Source: an uncultured Oscillibacter sp. (lineage in GTDB: Bacteria; Bacillota; Clostridia; Oscillospirales; Oscillospiraceae). From it: 39,226 nt of DNA. The notes beneath the pieces were generated by a model. That model saw only the letters and a program-made list of their open reading frames with translations. It made no database searches and was not told the DNA's origin. The position numbers were made by a program, and so were the translations under genes. Each line of letters opens with the position of its first letter. Within the stretch, counting starts at the first letter, position 1. Below, in pieces: positions 9,831 through 16,437 of this stretch. The stretch covers positions 1 to 39,226 of the forward strand of contig CATLJA010000012.1 of NCBI GenBank assembly GCA_949959305.1, given 5' to 3'.

Positions 9831-10163
9831 CTAATCGCGGTTCAGGTAACGGTACAGCCGCCAGGTGATAAACACGCCGGCGAAGTACGTGTAAGCGAGG
9901 ATGATGCAGTTCCAGACGGTGTACCAGGGTTCCGGCGTCCGGTCCCTGATCAGAAAGAGCATCAGCAGGCAGGGAATGGCAAACACTCCCAAGGACAGAC
10001 CTATAAAACGGACAAGGTAGCCTAAATAACGGTTTACTTTTTCGTCTGACCATTTTGTCATGCTGGTCTTATTTTTTTCCAGATTGTATTCATACTGTAC
10101 CCACGCCAGTCCAATAAAGGAGAGCCAGATAAACCAAGGCGTTTTGACGTTTTTCCTTTTCAA
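9831..10163 (-). CDS. Small membrane protein between T-box and glyS
   Basis: 110 residues if read from TTG 10163, which has GGGAG about 9 bases upstream. The frame upstream of this belongs to the T-box RNA. The only good internal ATG (10061, MTKWSDEK) lacks a clear ribosome site. There are three hydrophobic segments: WFIWLSFIGLAWVQ near the N-terminus, FIGLSLGVFAIPCLLMLFLI, and VWNCIILAYTYFAGVFITW. Its base composition is visibly lower in G+C than the neighbours, which may mean late arrival. Family not recognised. Placed directly behind the T-box terminator, it should be co-regulated with glyS. Confidence 0.65.
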   Translation of the reverse strand: MKRKNVKTPWFIWLSFIGLAWVQYEYNLEKNKTSMTKWSDEKVNRYLGYLVRFIGLSLGVFAIPCLLMLFLIRDRTPEPWYTVWNCIILAYTYFAGVFITWRLYRYLNRD

Positions 10164-10179
10164 GGCTATCAGCTCCCAA

Positions 10180-10415
10180 ACAAAAAGCGCCCCGAGCCGA
10201 AGCTCAGGGCGAACTTGCAAAGTCCGCGGTTCCACCTGAATTTCCCCCCGGAACGGGGAGACGCTCTGCCCGGTAACGGCGGGGACCCGGCGGGGCATTG
10301 CCTCCCCGCGGCGTGAAGGGGCGCCAAGCGTTCCCGCTCCCGGAAGGGCTTGCACCAAAACGCCCTCTCTCTTTGCCGGGATGTGGGAGGCTCCTCCCCT
10401 TTGTGCCTTTGAGCT
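10180..10415 (-). promoter_or_regulatory. T-box riboswitch, probably glycine-specific
   Basis: The T-box core AGGTGGAACCGCGG reads on the minus strand at 10237-10224. Its TGGA would pair with a tRNA ending UCCA, that is discriminator U73, as in bacterial tRNA(Gly). The stem I distal arm AGAGAG...GGTGCAAGCCC is present. A GGC triplet (10325-10323) lies just 5' of CCCCTT, which can pair with AAGGGG near the RNA 5' end; this is the expected place for the specifier, and GGC is a glycine codon. The terminator GCCCTGAGC-TTCG-GCTCGGGGC plus GCTTTTT is at about 10210-10182. No canonical AGTA is seen opposite the specifier, so the exact codon is less certain than the T-box itself. Confidence 0.9.
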
Positions 10416-10421
10416 TTCGTC

Positions 10422-10450
10422 ACTGTATCATGTTTTTTGCGGGTTGTCAA
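10422..10450 (-). promoter_or_regulatory. Promoter of the glyS T-box transcript
   Basis: Minus strand TTGACA (10450-10445), 17-base spacer, TACAGT (10427-10422) with an extended TG two bases upstream. It places the RNA start near 10415, just ahead of the T-box stem I. Confidence 0.8.
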
Positions 10451-10491
10451 GGGGGAGCGGAGCTTTCCCTCTCCTGACCCCCCCGGCTCCC

Positions 10492-10521
10492 TTGCCAAAC
10501 GGGGGCCGCCTGTGCTACTAT
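10492..10521 (+). promoter_or_regulatory. Promoter of the acetyltransferase gene
   Basis: TTGCCA (10492-10497), 18-base spacer, extended -10 TGCTACTAT (TACTAT at 10516-10521). It is divergent from the T-box promoter, with about 40 bases between the two -35 boxes. Confidence 0.65.
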
Positions 10522-10561
10522 AAGAGCGTCTTTAAAACCCTGCCTGAAAGGATGAGCGGAA

Positions 10562-10633
10562 ATGAAGGAAATTCGCAGAAAGAGGGCCGTGGCCACGGCA
10601 TGGAAACTCTGCCTGGAGGTGACTGCCGGATAA
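10562..10633 (+). CDS. Possible 23-residue leader peptide
   Basis: A short frame begins ATG AAG GAA ATT and ends TAA at 10631-10633, product MKEIRRKRAV... 23 residues. AAAGGA (10546-10551) is 10 bases upstream, a normal spacing. It sits between the promoter and the acetyltransferase gene, whose ribosome site could pair with an upstream segment of the same RNA (see findings). An overlapping frame from ATG 10551 has no spaced ribosome site. Translation is not proven. Confidence 0.25.
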   Translation: MKEIRRKRAVATAWKLCLEVTAG

Positions 10634-10648
10634 AATAAGGAGGTTTTC

Positions 10649-11305
10649 ATGAATGATATTCCCAGTCCGGACGTGGTGTTTCCCAATGAGTACGGCACGT
10701 CCTGCTTTTTAAAAAACGTAATCACCGCCCCCAACATCACCGTGGGGGACTACACCTATTACGACGACCCCGTGGACCCCGCGGCCTTTGAGCGGAACAA
10801 TGTGCTGTTCAACTGGCCGGAGTTCGGGGACCATCTGGTCATCGGAAAGTTCTGCTCCATTGCCAGCGGCGTGAAGTTCATCATGGGCAGCGCCAACCAC
10901 CGCCTGTCCAGCGCCAGCACGTATCCCTTTTCCGTCTTCGGCGGCCTCTGGACGGAGCGCACGCCGCCCCACCTCTCCCAGCTCCCCTTCAAGGGGGACA
11001 CGGTGGTGGGAAACGACGTATGGCTGGGCCGGGAGTGTGTGGTGATGCCCGGCGTGCATATCGGGGACGGGGCCGTCGTGGCGGCGTATTCCGTGGTTGC
11101 CAGGGACGTGGAGCCCTACGCCGTCGTAGGGGGAAACCCCGCCCGGCTTATCAAAAAGCGCTTTTCCCAGGAGCTGATTGACTTGCTGCTCCGGCTCCGC
11201 TGGTGGGACTTTCCGCCGGAGAAGCTGGCGGATTTCCTGCCGGTGCTCTGCAATGAGAATCTGGAGGAGGTCCGGGAGATTATCCGGAATATGCTGGACG
11301 CGTGA
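10649..11305 (+). CDS. Vat/CatB-type (XAT) O-acetyltransferase
   Basis: Left-handed beta-helix acetyltransferase of the xenobiotic group (streptogramin A or chloramphenicol acetylation, acetyl-CoA dependent). 218 residues, typical. Features: TVGDYTYYDDP near residue 32, IGKFCSIASGVKFIMGSANHR with the catalytic His at about residue 83, hexapeptide-repeat sequence VGNDVWLGRECVVMPGVHIGDGAVVAAYSVV, and VEPYAVVGGNPARLIKKRF. AAGGAGG precedes the ATG. It is monocistronic, with its own promoter and terminator. Membership of the family is clear; whether it confers drug resistance or acts on a sugar or other acceptor cannot be told from sequence. Confidence 0.92.
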   Translation: MNDIPSPDVVFPNEYGTSCFLKNVITAPNITVGDYTYYDDPVDPAAFERNNVLFNWPEFGDHLVIGKFCSIASGVKFIMGSANHRLSSASTYPFSVFGGLWTERTPPHLSQLPFKGDTVVGNDVWLGRECVVMPGVHIGDGAVVAAYSVVARDVEPYAVVGGNPARLIKKRFSQELIDLLLRLRWWDFPPEKLADFLPVLCNENLEEVREIIRNMLDA

Positions 11306-11311
11306 AAAAAG

Positions 11312-11342
11312 GCGGGGAGGGTCAAGGGCCCTCCCCGCTTTT
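11312..11342. terminator. Bidirectional terminator
   Basis: Stem GCGGGGAGGG (11312-11321) with CCCTCCCCGC (11329-11338), 7-base loop, TTTT on the right and six A on the left. It serves the acetyltransferase on the plus strand and, read the other way, aspS on the minus strand (stop at 11347). Confidence 0.9.
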
Positions 11343-11346
11343 CCGT

Positions 11347-13122
11347 TTATTCCTCCGGCTTCACCAGGGCGATGTGCAGCTCGTCCAGCTGCCCCTGGGT
11401 CACTTCACTGGGCGCGCCCATCATCGGGTCCTGGGCGTTCTTGTTCATGGGGAAGGGGATGATCTCCCGGATGGAGTCCTCCCCCGCCAGCAGCATGACC
11501 ATCCGGTCGACGCCCGGGGCGATGCCCGCGTGGGGCGGCGCGCCGTAGGTAAAGGCGTTGTACATGGCGGGGAATTTGGACTTTACGTCCTCCTCGCCCA
11601 GGCCCACCATCCAGAAGGCCTTGACCATAATCTCCGGGTCGTGGTTCCGCACCGCGCCGGAGGAGAGCTCCACGCCGTTGCAGACCAGGTCGTACTGATC
11701 GGCGGTGATGCTCAGGGGGTCGATTTCTCCGCTAATGGCCTTTTCCACGGTTTCCAGCCCGCCGGAGGGCATGGAGAAGGGGTTGTGGCAGAATTCCAGC
11801 TCGCCGCTCTCCTCTCCAATCTCGTACATGGGGAAGTCCACAATCCAGCAGAAGGCGTACTGCTCCTTGTGGAAGTGGCCGGGGCAGAAAGCGCCCAGGG
11901 TCTTCACCAGCACGCCCGCCGTTTTCTGGGCCGCGGCCCTGGGCCCGGCGGACAGGCCCACGAAGCAGCCGGGAGTGAGGCCCAGGGCCTCCGCGGCCTG
12001 CTCCTTGACGGGCTGGACGAATTTGGCGATGCCGCCCACAATCTCCCGGTTCTCGTCATAGCGGAACCAGTAGGCCTTATTGCCGGACTGTACCTCCACG
12101 TCGGCGCACAGCTTGTCGATTTGCTTCCGGGTGCCCTCGAAGCCGGAGACCACCACCGCCTTCACCGTCTGGTGCTCAAAGGGCGGGAAGCCGCAGCCGC
12201 CCAGCAGTTCCGTCGCGTCCTGGACCGTCAGGTCGATGCGCAGGTCCGGCTTGTCGGTGCCGTAGGTTTCCAGGGCCTCCAGATAGGGGATGCGCACGAA
12301 GGGGGCCTTGGAGGCGGCGCCGTACTTGCCGTACTTGGCGAAGATGGGGGGCAGCACGTCCTCAATGACGGCGAACACGTCCTCCTGGGTGGCGAAGGCC
12401 ATCTCCATGTCCAGCTGGTAGAACTCGCCGGGGGAGCGGTCCGCCCGGGCGTCCTCGTCCCGGAAGCAGGGGGCAATCTGGAAATAGCGGTCAAAGCCGG
12501 AGGTCATGAGAAGCTGCTTGAACTGCTGGGGGGCCTGGGGCAGGGCGTAGAATTTCCCCGGGTGGTTCCGGGCGGGGACCAGATAGTCCCGGGCCCCCTC
12601 CGGGGAGGAGGCGGTGAGAATCGGCGTGGTGATCTCCAGAAAGCCGTGGTCCGTCATGGCCTTGCGGATGGCGGAGACCACCTGGCACCGCAGGACGATG
12701 TTGTCCTTCACCGCCGGGTTCCGCAAATCCAGGTAGCGGTACTTCAGCCGCTGGGCCTCGTCGGCCTCCCGGCTGCGGTTCACCTGGAAGGGGAGCTCGT
12801 TGTGCTGGCAGCGGCCCAGGATTTCCACCCTGGAGGGGACGATTTCCACGTCCCCGGTGGGGAGCTTGGGATTTTTGCTGTCCCGCTCCCGGACAAGACC
12901 CTCCACGGAAATGGTGGATTCCTTGTTGATGCCCTTGAAGGTGTTTACCAGCTCCTCGGTCTCGGCCACAATCTGCGTCGTGCCGTAGAAGTCCCGGAGG
13001 ACGACGAAGGCCAGGCTGGCGCTGACGGCCCGGACGTTTTCCATCCAGCCGGAGAGCTTGACGGTTTTTCCCGCGTCGGCGAGGCGGAGCTCGCCGCAGG
13101 TGTGGGTGCGGTTTTGTGTCAT
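11347..13122 (-). CDS. aspS: Aspartyl-tRNA synthetase
   Basis: Charges tRNA(Asp) with aspartate. 591 residues, the bacterial length including the GAD insertion domain. N-terminal OB-fold (RTHTCGELRLADAGKTVKLSGWM), motif 1 region (HGFLEITTPILTASSPEGARD), ALPQAPQQFKQLLM, motif 2 (FRDEDARADRSPGEFYQLD), and motif 3 (GIAPGVDRMVMLLAG) near the C-terminus. GGAAAGG precedes the ATG. There is no T-box or clear promoter immediately upstream; it lies 67 bases after a small membrane protein gene and is probably co-transcribed with hisS from the Asp-type T-box at 15.5-15.7 kb. Ends at a bidirectional terminator. Confidence 0.97.
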   Translation of the reverse strand: MTQNRTHTCGELRLADAGKTVKLSGWMENVRAVSASLAFVVLRDFYGTTQIVAETEELVNTFKGINKESTISVEGLVRERDSKNPKLPTGDVEIVPSRVEILGRCQHNELPFQVNRSREADEAQRLKYRYLDLRNPAVKDNIVLRCQVVSAIRKAMTDHGFLEITTPILTASSPEGARDYLVPARNHPGKFYALPQAPQQFKQLLMTSGFDRYFQIAPCFRDEDARADRSPGEFYQLDMEMAFATQEDVFAVIEDVLPPIFAKYGKYGAASKAPFVRIPYLEALETYGTDKPDLRIDLTVQDATELLGGCGFPPFEHQTVKAVVVSGFEGTRKQIDKLCADVEVQSGNKAYWFRYDENREIVGGIAKFVQPVKEQAAEALGLTPGCFVGLSAGPRAAAQKTAGVLVKTLGAFCPGHFHKEQYAFCWIVDFPMYEIGEESGELEFCHNPFSMPSGGLETVEKAISGEIDPLSITADQYDLVCNGVELSSGAVRNHDPEIMVKAFWMVGLGEEDVKSKFPAMYNAFTYGAPPHAGIAPGVDRMVMLLAGEDSIREIIPFPMNKNAQDPMMGAPSEVTQGQLDELHIALVKPEE

Positions 13123-13189
13123 GTTGTTGGCTTCCTTTCCCGTTCAACGGTAAATTTTTCAATACAAATTGGAGATATAGGTCGAATCA

Positions 13190-13735
13190 TTACGATTTGG
13201 AATCTTCTGCAAAGGGGGATTCCACCAGAAAGGCGGCCAGCTCCCGGCTTTCTTCCCGACCGTGGGAGACGTAGAGAGGCAGATTGAGATAGGGCCCGTA
13301 AGACCATTGGCCAACAAAGACCTGGAGGGCAAGAGGCGTGTCCCAGTCCCCCTCGGATTGGAGGCTGTAGAAATGGAGGTAGATATTGTATTCCTTTTTT
13401 CCTTCTTCCCCACGGATGGGGCCGCGGCCCATAGGAGGCAGCACACGGAGAAGGGGCTCCAGGGGCGAGCGGTGGAAACGGAGGTCCTCCAATTCCGCCA
13501 GTACGTCCGCCGTCAGCTCCGCCGCTTCCTGAGGGGTTTCCGGGTATAGCTGCCAGGAGTGGGAGCCGTTAAAGGCGCCCAGTTCTATGACCGACGCTTG
13601 GGTCCAGTCCGGCGAAACGTTCCCCAGCAGGAAATAAATATCCACCGGCCGTGCATACCAAAGGCACCAGAGCGCCAGCAGGGCCAGCAGTCCCCAGCGA
13701 AGAGCCTTTTGATGCTGTTTTAAAAGTGCCTTCAT
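13190..13735 (-). CDS. Membrane-anchored WYxRPVDxY protein A, unknown function
   Basis: 181 residues. One N-terminal helix (about residues 13-28, WGLLALLALWCLWYA) runs straight into ARPVDIY, then a predicted extracytoplasmic domain of about 150 residues. It is a paralogue of the gene at 19999-20502: both share a KA...LW..WY.RPVD.Y start, a central LRF.R.P...LL..(V/L)P block, an xHxx(L/M)-rich strand and a C-terminal SRE.A..L. motif. GAGGAGGG lies ahead of the ATG. It is located between hisS and aspS. I do not recognise a named family. Confidence 0.85.
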   Translation of the reverse strand: MKALLKQHQKALRWGLLALLALWCLWYARPVDIYFLLGNVSPDWTQASVIELGAFNGSHSWQLYPETPQEAAELTADVLAELEDLRFHRSPLEPLLRVLPPMGRGPIRGEEGKKEYNIYLHFYSLQSEGDWDTPLALQVFVGQWSYGPYLNLPLYVSHGREESRELAAFLVESPFAEDSKS

Positions 13736-14104
13736 TGCTTCCCTCCTCAGTGGGGCCTAAAGTCCCGGCCAGACCATTTCCCAAAGTTCTGCCGGAAAGA
13801 AAAAGCGGCAGGCGCAGCTCCAACAAAAGCGCCAGGTTAGCGGCAGCGAGGAGAGACGGACGGGCCTTACTTCAACCTCCAAAACCCCCGCTTGCACTAC
13901 GCCGCGGACTAAAGACTTGCGTATTGAAATCGTCCGTACCGCGCCGCGCCCCCGTATCGTCCCCGTTCCTTCTTTTTCTCTTTTGGACCGTGCACGGCCC
14001 GTTTTCTCTTTTTCTTCTGGAAGAAAAAGAGAAAATGGGGGGTGCAATGAACCAGCCATCGCTGGCCCCCAATCCGCCCCGCCCGAAGGGCGAGTACCAC
14101 CCCG
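13736..14104. other. 369-base gap between hisS and the next gene
   Basis: There is no convincing gene on either strand. After the hisS stop the minus strand shows small hairpins (CGCCC/GGGCG at 14080-14092; CCAGC/GCTGG at 14052-14065), then the mirror/inverted repeat at 13969-14035, then unremarkable sequence up to the start at 13735. No hairpin here is followed by a proper T-run, so read-through from hisS toward aspS is possible. Short open frames here have skewed composition and no ribosome sites. Confidence 0.6.
13969..14035. repeat. Homopyrimidine mirror repeat plus palindrome
   Basis: Arm 1 CTTCTTTTTCTCTTTT (13969-13984) is the exact mirror image of arm 2 TTTTCTCTTTTTCTTC (14002-14017). 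Arm 2 is also exactly complementary to arm 3 (14020-14035) across a 2-base centre. The spacer between arms 1 and 2 contains the perfect palindrome CCGTGCACGG (13988-13997). Mirror homopurine/homopyrimidine repeats can form triplex (H-) DNA, and arms 2 and 3 would form a 16-bp hairpin in RNA or single-stranded DNA. Confidence 0.9.
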
Positions 14105-15460
14105 TCATCCCTTGATGACAAACCCCCGATTCCGTGCATCCAGCCCCGCCTTGATGCGGTAAATGGTGGCCTTGGGGTCCAGCTTCGTCTGCTCCCCGGT
14201 CTGCATGTCCTTGCAGGCCGCCACTCCGGCGCTGATTTCATCCTCTCCCAGGAAGACCACGTAGGGAATCCCCAGCTTGTCCGCGTAGGAAATCTTCTGC
14301 TTGAACTTCTTCTCCTCGCAGTGGAGCTGGACCCGGACGCCGTTGTCCCGGAGCTCCGTGGCGAAGGCGATGGCGGCGGACAGGTCCTCCGTCATGGGCA
14401 GAATCAGCACGTCCGCCGGGGCGGTGGGAAGCTCCGGGTTCAGCATGCCCTGCTCCCCCAGAACGTAAAACAGCCGGGTCAGTCCGATGGAAATTCCAAC
14501 TCCAGGGAGTTGTTTATCCGTATAATATTCCGCCAGGTTATCATACCGCCCGCCGGAGCAGACGGAGCCGATTTCCGGGTGGTCCAGAAGCACCGTCTCG
14601 TACACCGTCCCAGTGTAGTAGTCCAGCCCCCGGGCGATGGTCAGATCCACGGCGAAGCTTTCCGCCGGAACGCCGAAGGCCCCCAGGTGCTTTACCACGG
14701 TTTTCAGCTCCTCCAGCCCCTGGTCAAAGAGGGGGTTCCGGCCCCGGTACTCCTCCAGCTGGGAGAGCACCGCCGCATTCTCCCCGTTGATGGAGATGAA
14801 GGACAGGATTTCCCGGGCCTGCTCCCGGGAGAGCCCCAAATCCCTGGTGAGGATGGCCTCCACCTTTTCAAGGCCGATTTTGTCCAGCTTGTCCACCGTG
14901 CGCATAACGTCCTGGGCCCGCTCCGTCAGGTTCAGCATGGCGTAAAAGCCGTTCAGGATTTTCCGGTTGTTCACCCGGATAAGGAAGCGCTTCAGCCCCA
15001 GGGCGGAGAAGGTCCGGTAGATGATGGCGGGAATCTCCGCCTCGTTGAGGATGGACAGCTTCCCGTCCCCAATCACGTCGATGTCCGCCTGATAGAACTC
15101 CCGGAAGCGGCCCCGCTGGGCCCGCTCGCCCCGGTAGACCTTTCCGATTTGGAAGCGGCGGAAGGGGAAGGTCAGGTCGTTGTAGTGCAGGGCCACGTAC
15201 TTGGCCAGGGGGACCGTCAGGTCAAAGCGGAGGGAGAGATCCGCGTCCCCCTTCTGAAAGCGGTAAATCTGTTTCTCCGTCTCGCCGCCGCCCTTGGCCA
15301 GCAGGACCTCGCTGGCCTCGACGACGGGGGTGTCCAGGGGCGTGAAGCCATAGAGGCTGTAGGTTTCCCGGAGAATCTCCATAATCCGCTCCATCTGCCG
15401 CTGGGGAGCGGGGAGAAGCTCCATGAAGCCGGAGAGGGTACGGGGGGTCTGTTTTGCCAT
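14105..15460 (-). CDS. hisS: Histidyl-tRNA synthetase
   Basis: Charges tRNA(His) with histidine. 451 residues from ATG 15460 (MAKQTPRTLSGF), which has AAAAGGAGC upstream; a longer in-frame start at 15550 would run through the T-box terminator and is rejected. Class II features: PLDTPVVE (motif 1 region), LSLRFDLTVPLAKYVA, GKVYRGERAQRGRFREFYQADIDVIG (motif 2), ARGLDYYTGTVYE (His-binding) and VCSGGRYDNL, then the C-terminal anticodon domain. Transcription is from a consensus promoter through a T-box that looks aspartate-specific, consistent with a joint hisS-aspS unit. Confidence 0.97.
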   Translation of the reverse strand: MAKQTPRTLSGFMELLPAPQRQMERIMEILRETYSLYGFTPLDTPVVEASEVLLAKGGGETEKQIYRFQKGDADLSLRFDLTVPLAKYVALHYNDLTFPFRRFQIGKVYRGERAQRGRFREFYQADIDVIGDGKLSILNEAEIPAIIYRTFSALGLKRFLIRVNNRKILNGFYAMLNLTERAQDVMRTVDKLDKIGLEKVEAILTRDLGLSREQAREILSFISINGENAAVLSQLEEYRGRNPLFDQGLEELKTVVKHLGAFGVPAESFAVDLTIARGLDYYTGTVYETVLLDHPEIGSVCSGGRYDNLAEYYTDKQLPGVGISIGLTRLFYVLGEQGMLNPELPTAPADVLILPMTEDLSAAIAFATELRDNGVRVQLHCEEKKFKQKISYADKLGIPYVVFLGEDEISAGVAACKDMQTGEQTKLDPKATIYRIKAGLDARNRGFVIKG

Positions 15461-15501
15461 AACGCTGCTCCTTTTCTCAGTATAGGGGCCTCGGGCGGAA
15501 G

Positions 15502-15744
15502 CGAAAAAGAGCGCCGTCCTCCCAAAGCGTTTTGGGACGATAGCGCTCACCGCTTCGTGGTGCCACCCAAATTCAAGGCTTGCGCCTCCTTTTGCCTCCT
15601 GGTACGGGGAGGGGGCCGTGGGCGTTTCCGCCCCCGCTCCGCCGCTGTCCTTCCTCCGGGCCAGGCCGGGACCCTTTCAGCCAAGGGGTCCCTCTCTGGG
15701 GGGTGGCGCATGGAGTACTGCTGCGGCGTCGTCGCGGTGAAATC
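15502..15744 (-). promoter_or_regulatory. T-box riboswitch, aspartate-type signatures
   Basis: T-box core GGGTGGCACCACG reads on the minus strand at 15568-15556. The bulge TGGC would pair with a tRNA ending GCCA (discriminator G73, as in tRNA(Asp)); bacterial tRNA(His) has C73 and would need TGGG. Stem I shows AGTA at 15719-15716, the distal arm AGAGAGGGACCCCTTGGCTG, and the returning strand GAA-G-GAC-A, with GAC (Asp codon) at 15649-15647 opposite AGTA and flanked by GCGGCG pairing with CGCCGC. No His codon sits at that place. The terminator pairs AGCGC...CGTCCC with GGGAGGACGGCGCT and ends CTTTTT (about 15546-15505). Confidence 0.9.
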
Positions 15745-15750
15745 CTTGTG

Positions 15751-15779
15751 ATTATATGCGTTTTTTCCGCAAATGTCAA
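15751..15779 (-). promoter_or_regulatory. Consensus sigma-A promoter of the hisS T-box RNA
   Basis: Minus strand TTGACA (15779-15774), 17-base spacer, TATAAT (15756-15751): both hexamers are perfect. Such a strong promoter fits a leader controlled by premature termination. The 150 bases on its upstream side (15780-15932) hold only short hairpins without T-runs. Confidence 0.92.
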
Positions 15780-15932
15780 GACGGCCTTTCGGCCTGGAGG
15801 AAAATCTCCGCCGTGCTGCCGCCTGATTTTGGGCGCAGTAATACAGGGCGCCTCTAAAATCCCCAAAATGAGAGGCTGAGCCGCCGGACAGCCGGAGCGC
15901 GCGGATGTTTTCCCGCGTCCTTCCCGGAGCCT

Positions 15933-16349
15933 TCAGGCCAGGGGGCGGGAGGTGGAGGGGTTGACGATTAAGCGCCAGTCCAGATCGCCCCGGGCAAGGC
16001 CCAGAACCAGCATTTCCGCCGTGGCGATGTTGCTGGCGAAGGGGACGCGGTTCTGGTCGCAGAGCCGGGAGATGTAGGAGATGTCCTCCGCCCGTTCCTC
16101 GTTGGCGGGGTCGTTGAAGAACAGCACCAGGTCAAACTCGTTGTAGGAGATGCGGGCGCCAATCTGCTGGCTGCCGCCGTGGGCGTAGGTCAAAAAGCAG
16201 TGTACGTCCAGGCCGGTGGAGTCCGCAATCATGTGGCCGGTGGTGTTGGTGGCGTAAAGCTGGTGCCGGGCCAGAATGCCGGCGTAGGCGGTGCAGAATT
16301 GGACCATCAGCTCCTTCTTGTTGTCATGGGCCATCAGCGCGATGTTCAT
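15933..16349 (-). CDS. mgsA: Methylglyoxal synthase homologue lacking the catalytic Asp
   Basis: 138 residues, MGS-like fold, clearly related over its full length to MgsA (dihydroxyacetone phosphate to methylglyoxal). AHDNKKELM at the start, TNTTGHMIADSTGL (phosphate-binding type loop) and GGSQQIGARIS are all recognisable. In active enzymes the third motif is GGDQQ, and its Asp (E. coli D71) is the catalytic base; here it is Ser60. The usual HDPD/HEPD stretch after FFxDP is also gone (FFNDPANEERAED). It may therefore be inactive or do something else. Start 16349 has AGGAGC upstream; an in-frame start at 16418 does not. Last gene of a probable mscL-rsmG-minD-mgsA unit. Confidence 0.85.
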   Translation of the reverse strand: MNIALMAHDNKKELMVQFCTAYAGILARHQLYATNTTGHMIADSTGLDVHCFLTYAHGGSQQIGARISYNEFDLVLFFNDPANEERAEDISYISRLCDQNRVPFASNIATAEMLVLGLARGDLDWRLIVNPSTSRPLA

Positions 16350-16437
16350 GTCATGCTCCTTTCTTAAAAAACTGGCGCGGCAGGGCGTCCTGAGCCTTGC
16401 TCCCGCGGCGTCCGGCAATGGTGAAGGCGGAATTTCC

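Noticed and set aside
11302-13287. 661-codon frame on the plus strand opposite aspS
   Set aside because: Antisense shadow of a clear synthetase gene; it begins inside the bidirectional terminator.
13904-13914. GCGGACTAAAG also found inverted at 18571-18581
   Set aside because: Eleven bases shared by two gaps with no similarity beyond; possible chance, or a tiny part of a dispersed repeat that cannot be judged from one window.
14105-15550. Longer hisS start at 15550
   Set aside because: It would translate through the T-box terminator; the ATG at 15460 has a proper ribosome site and family-like N-terminus.
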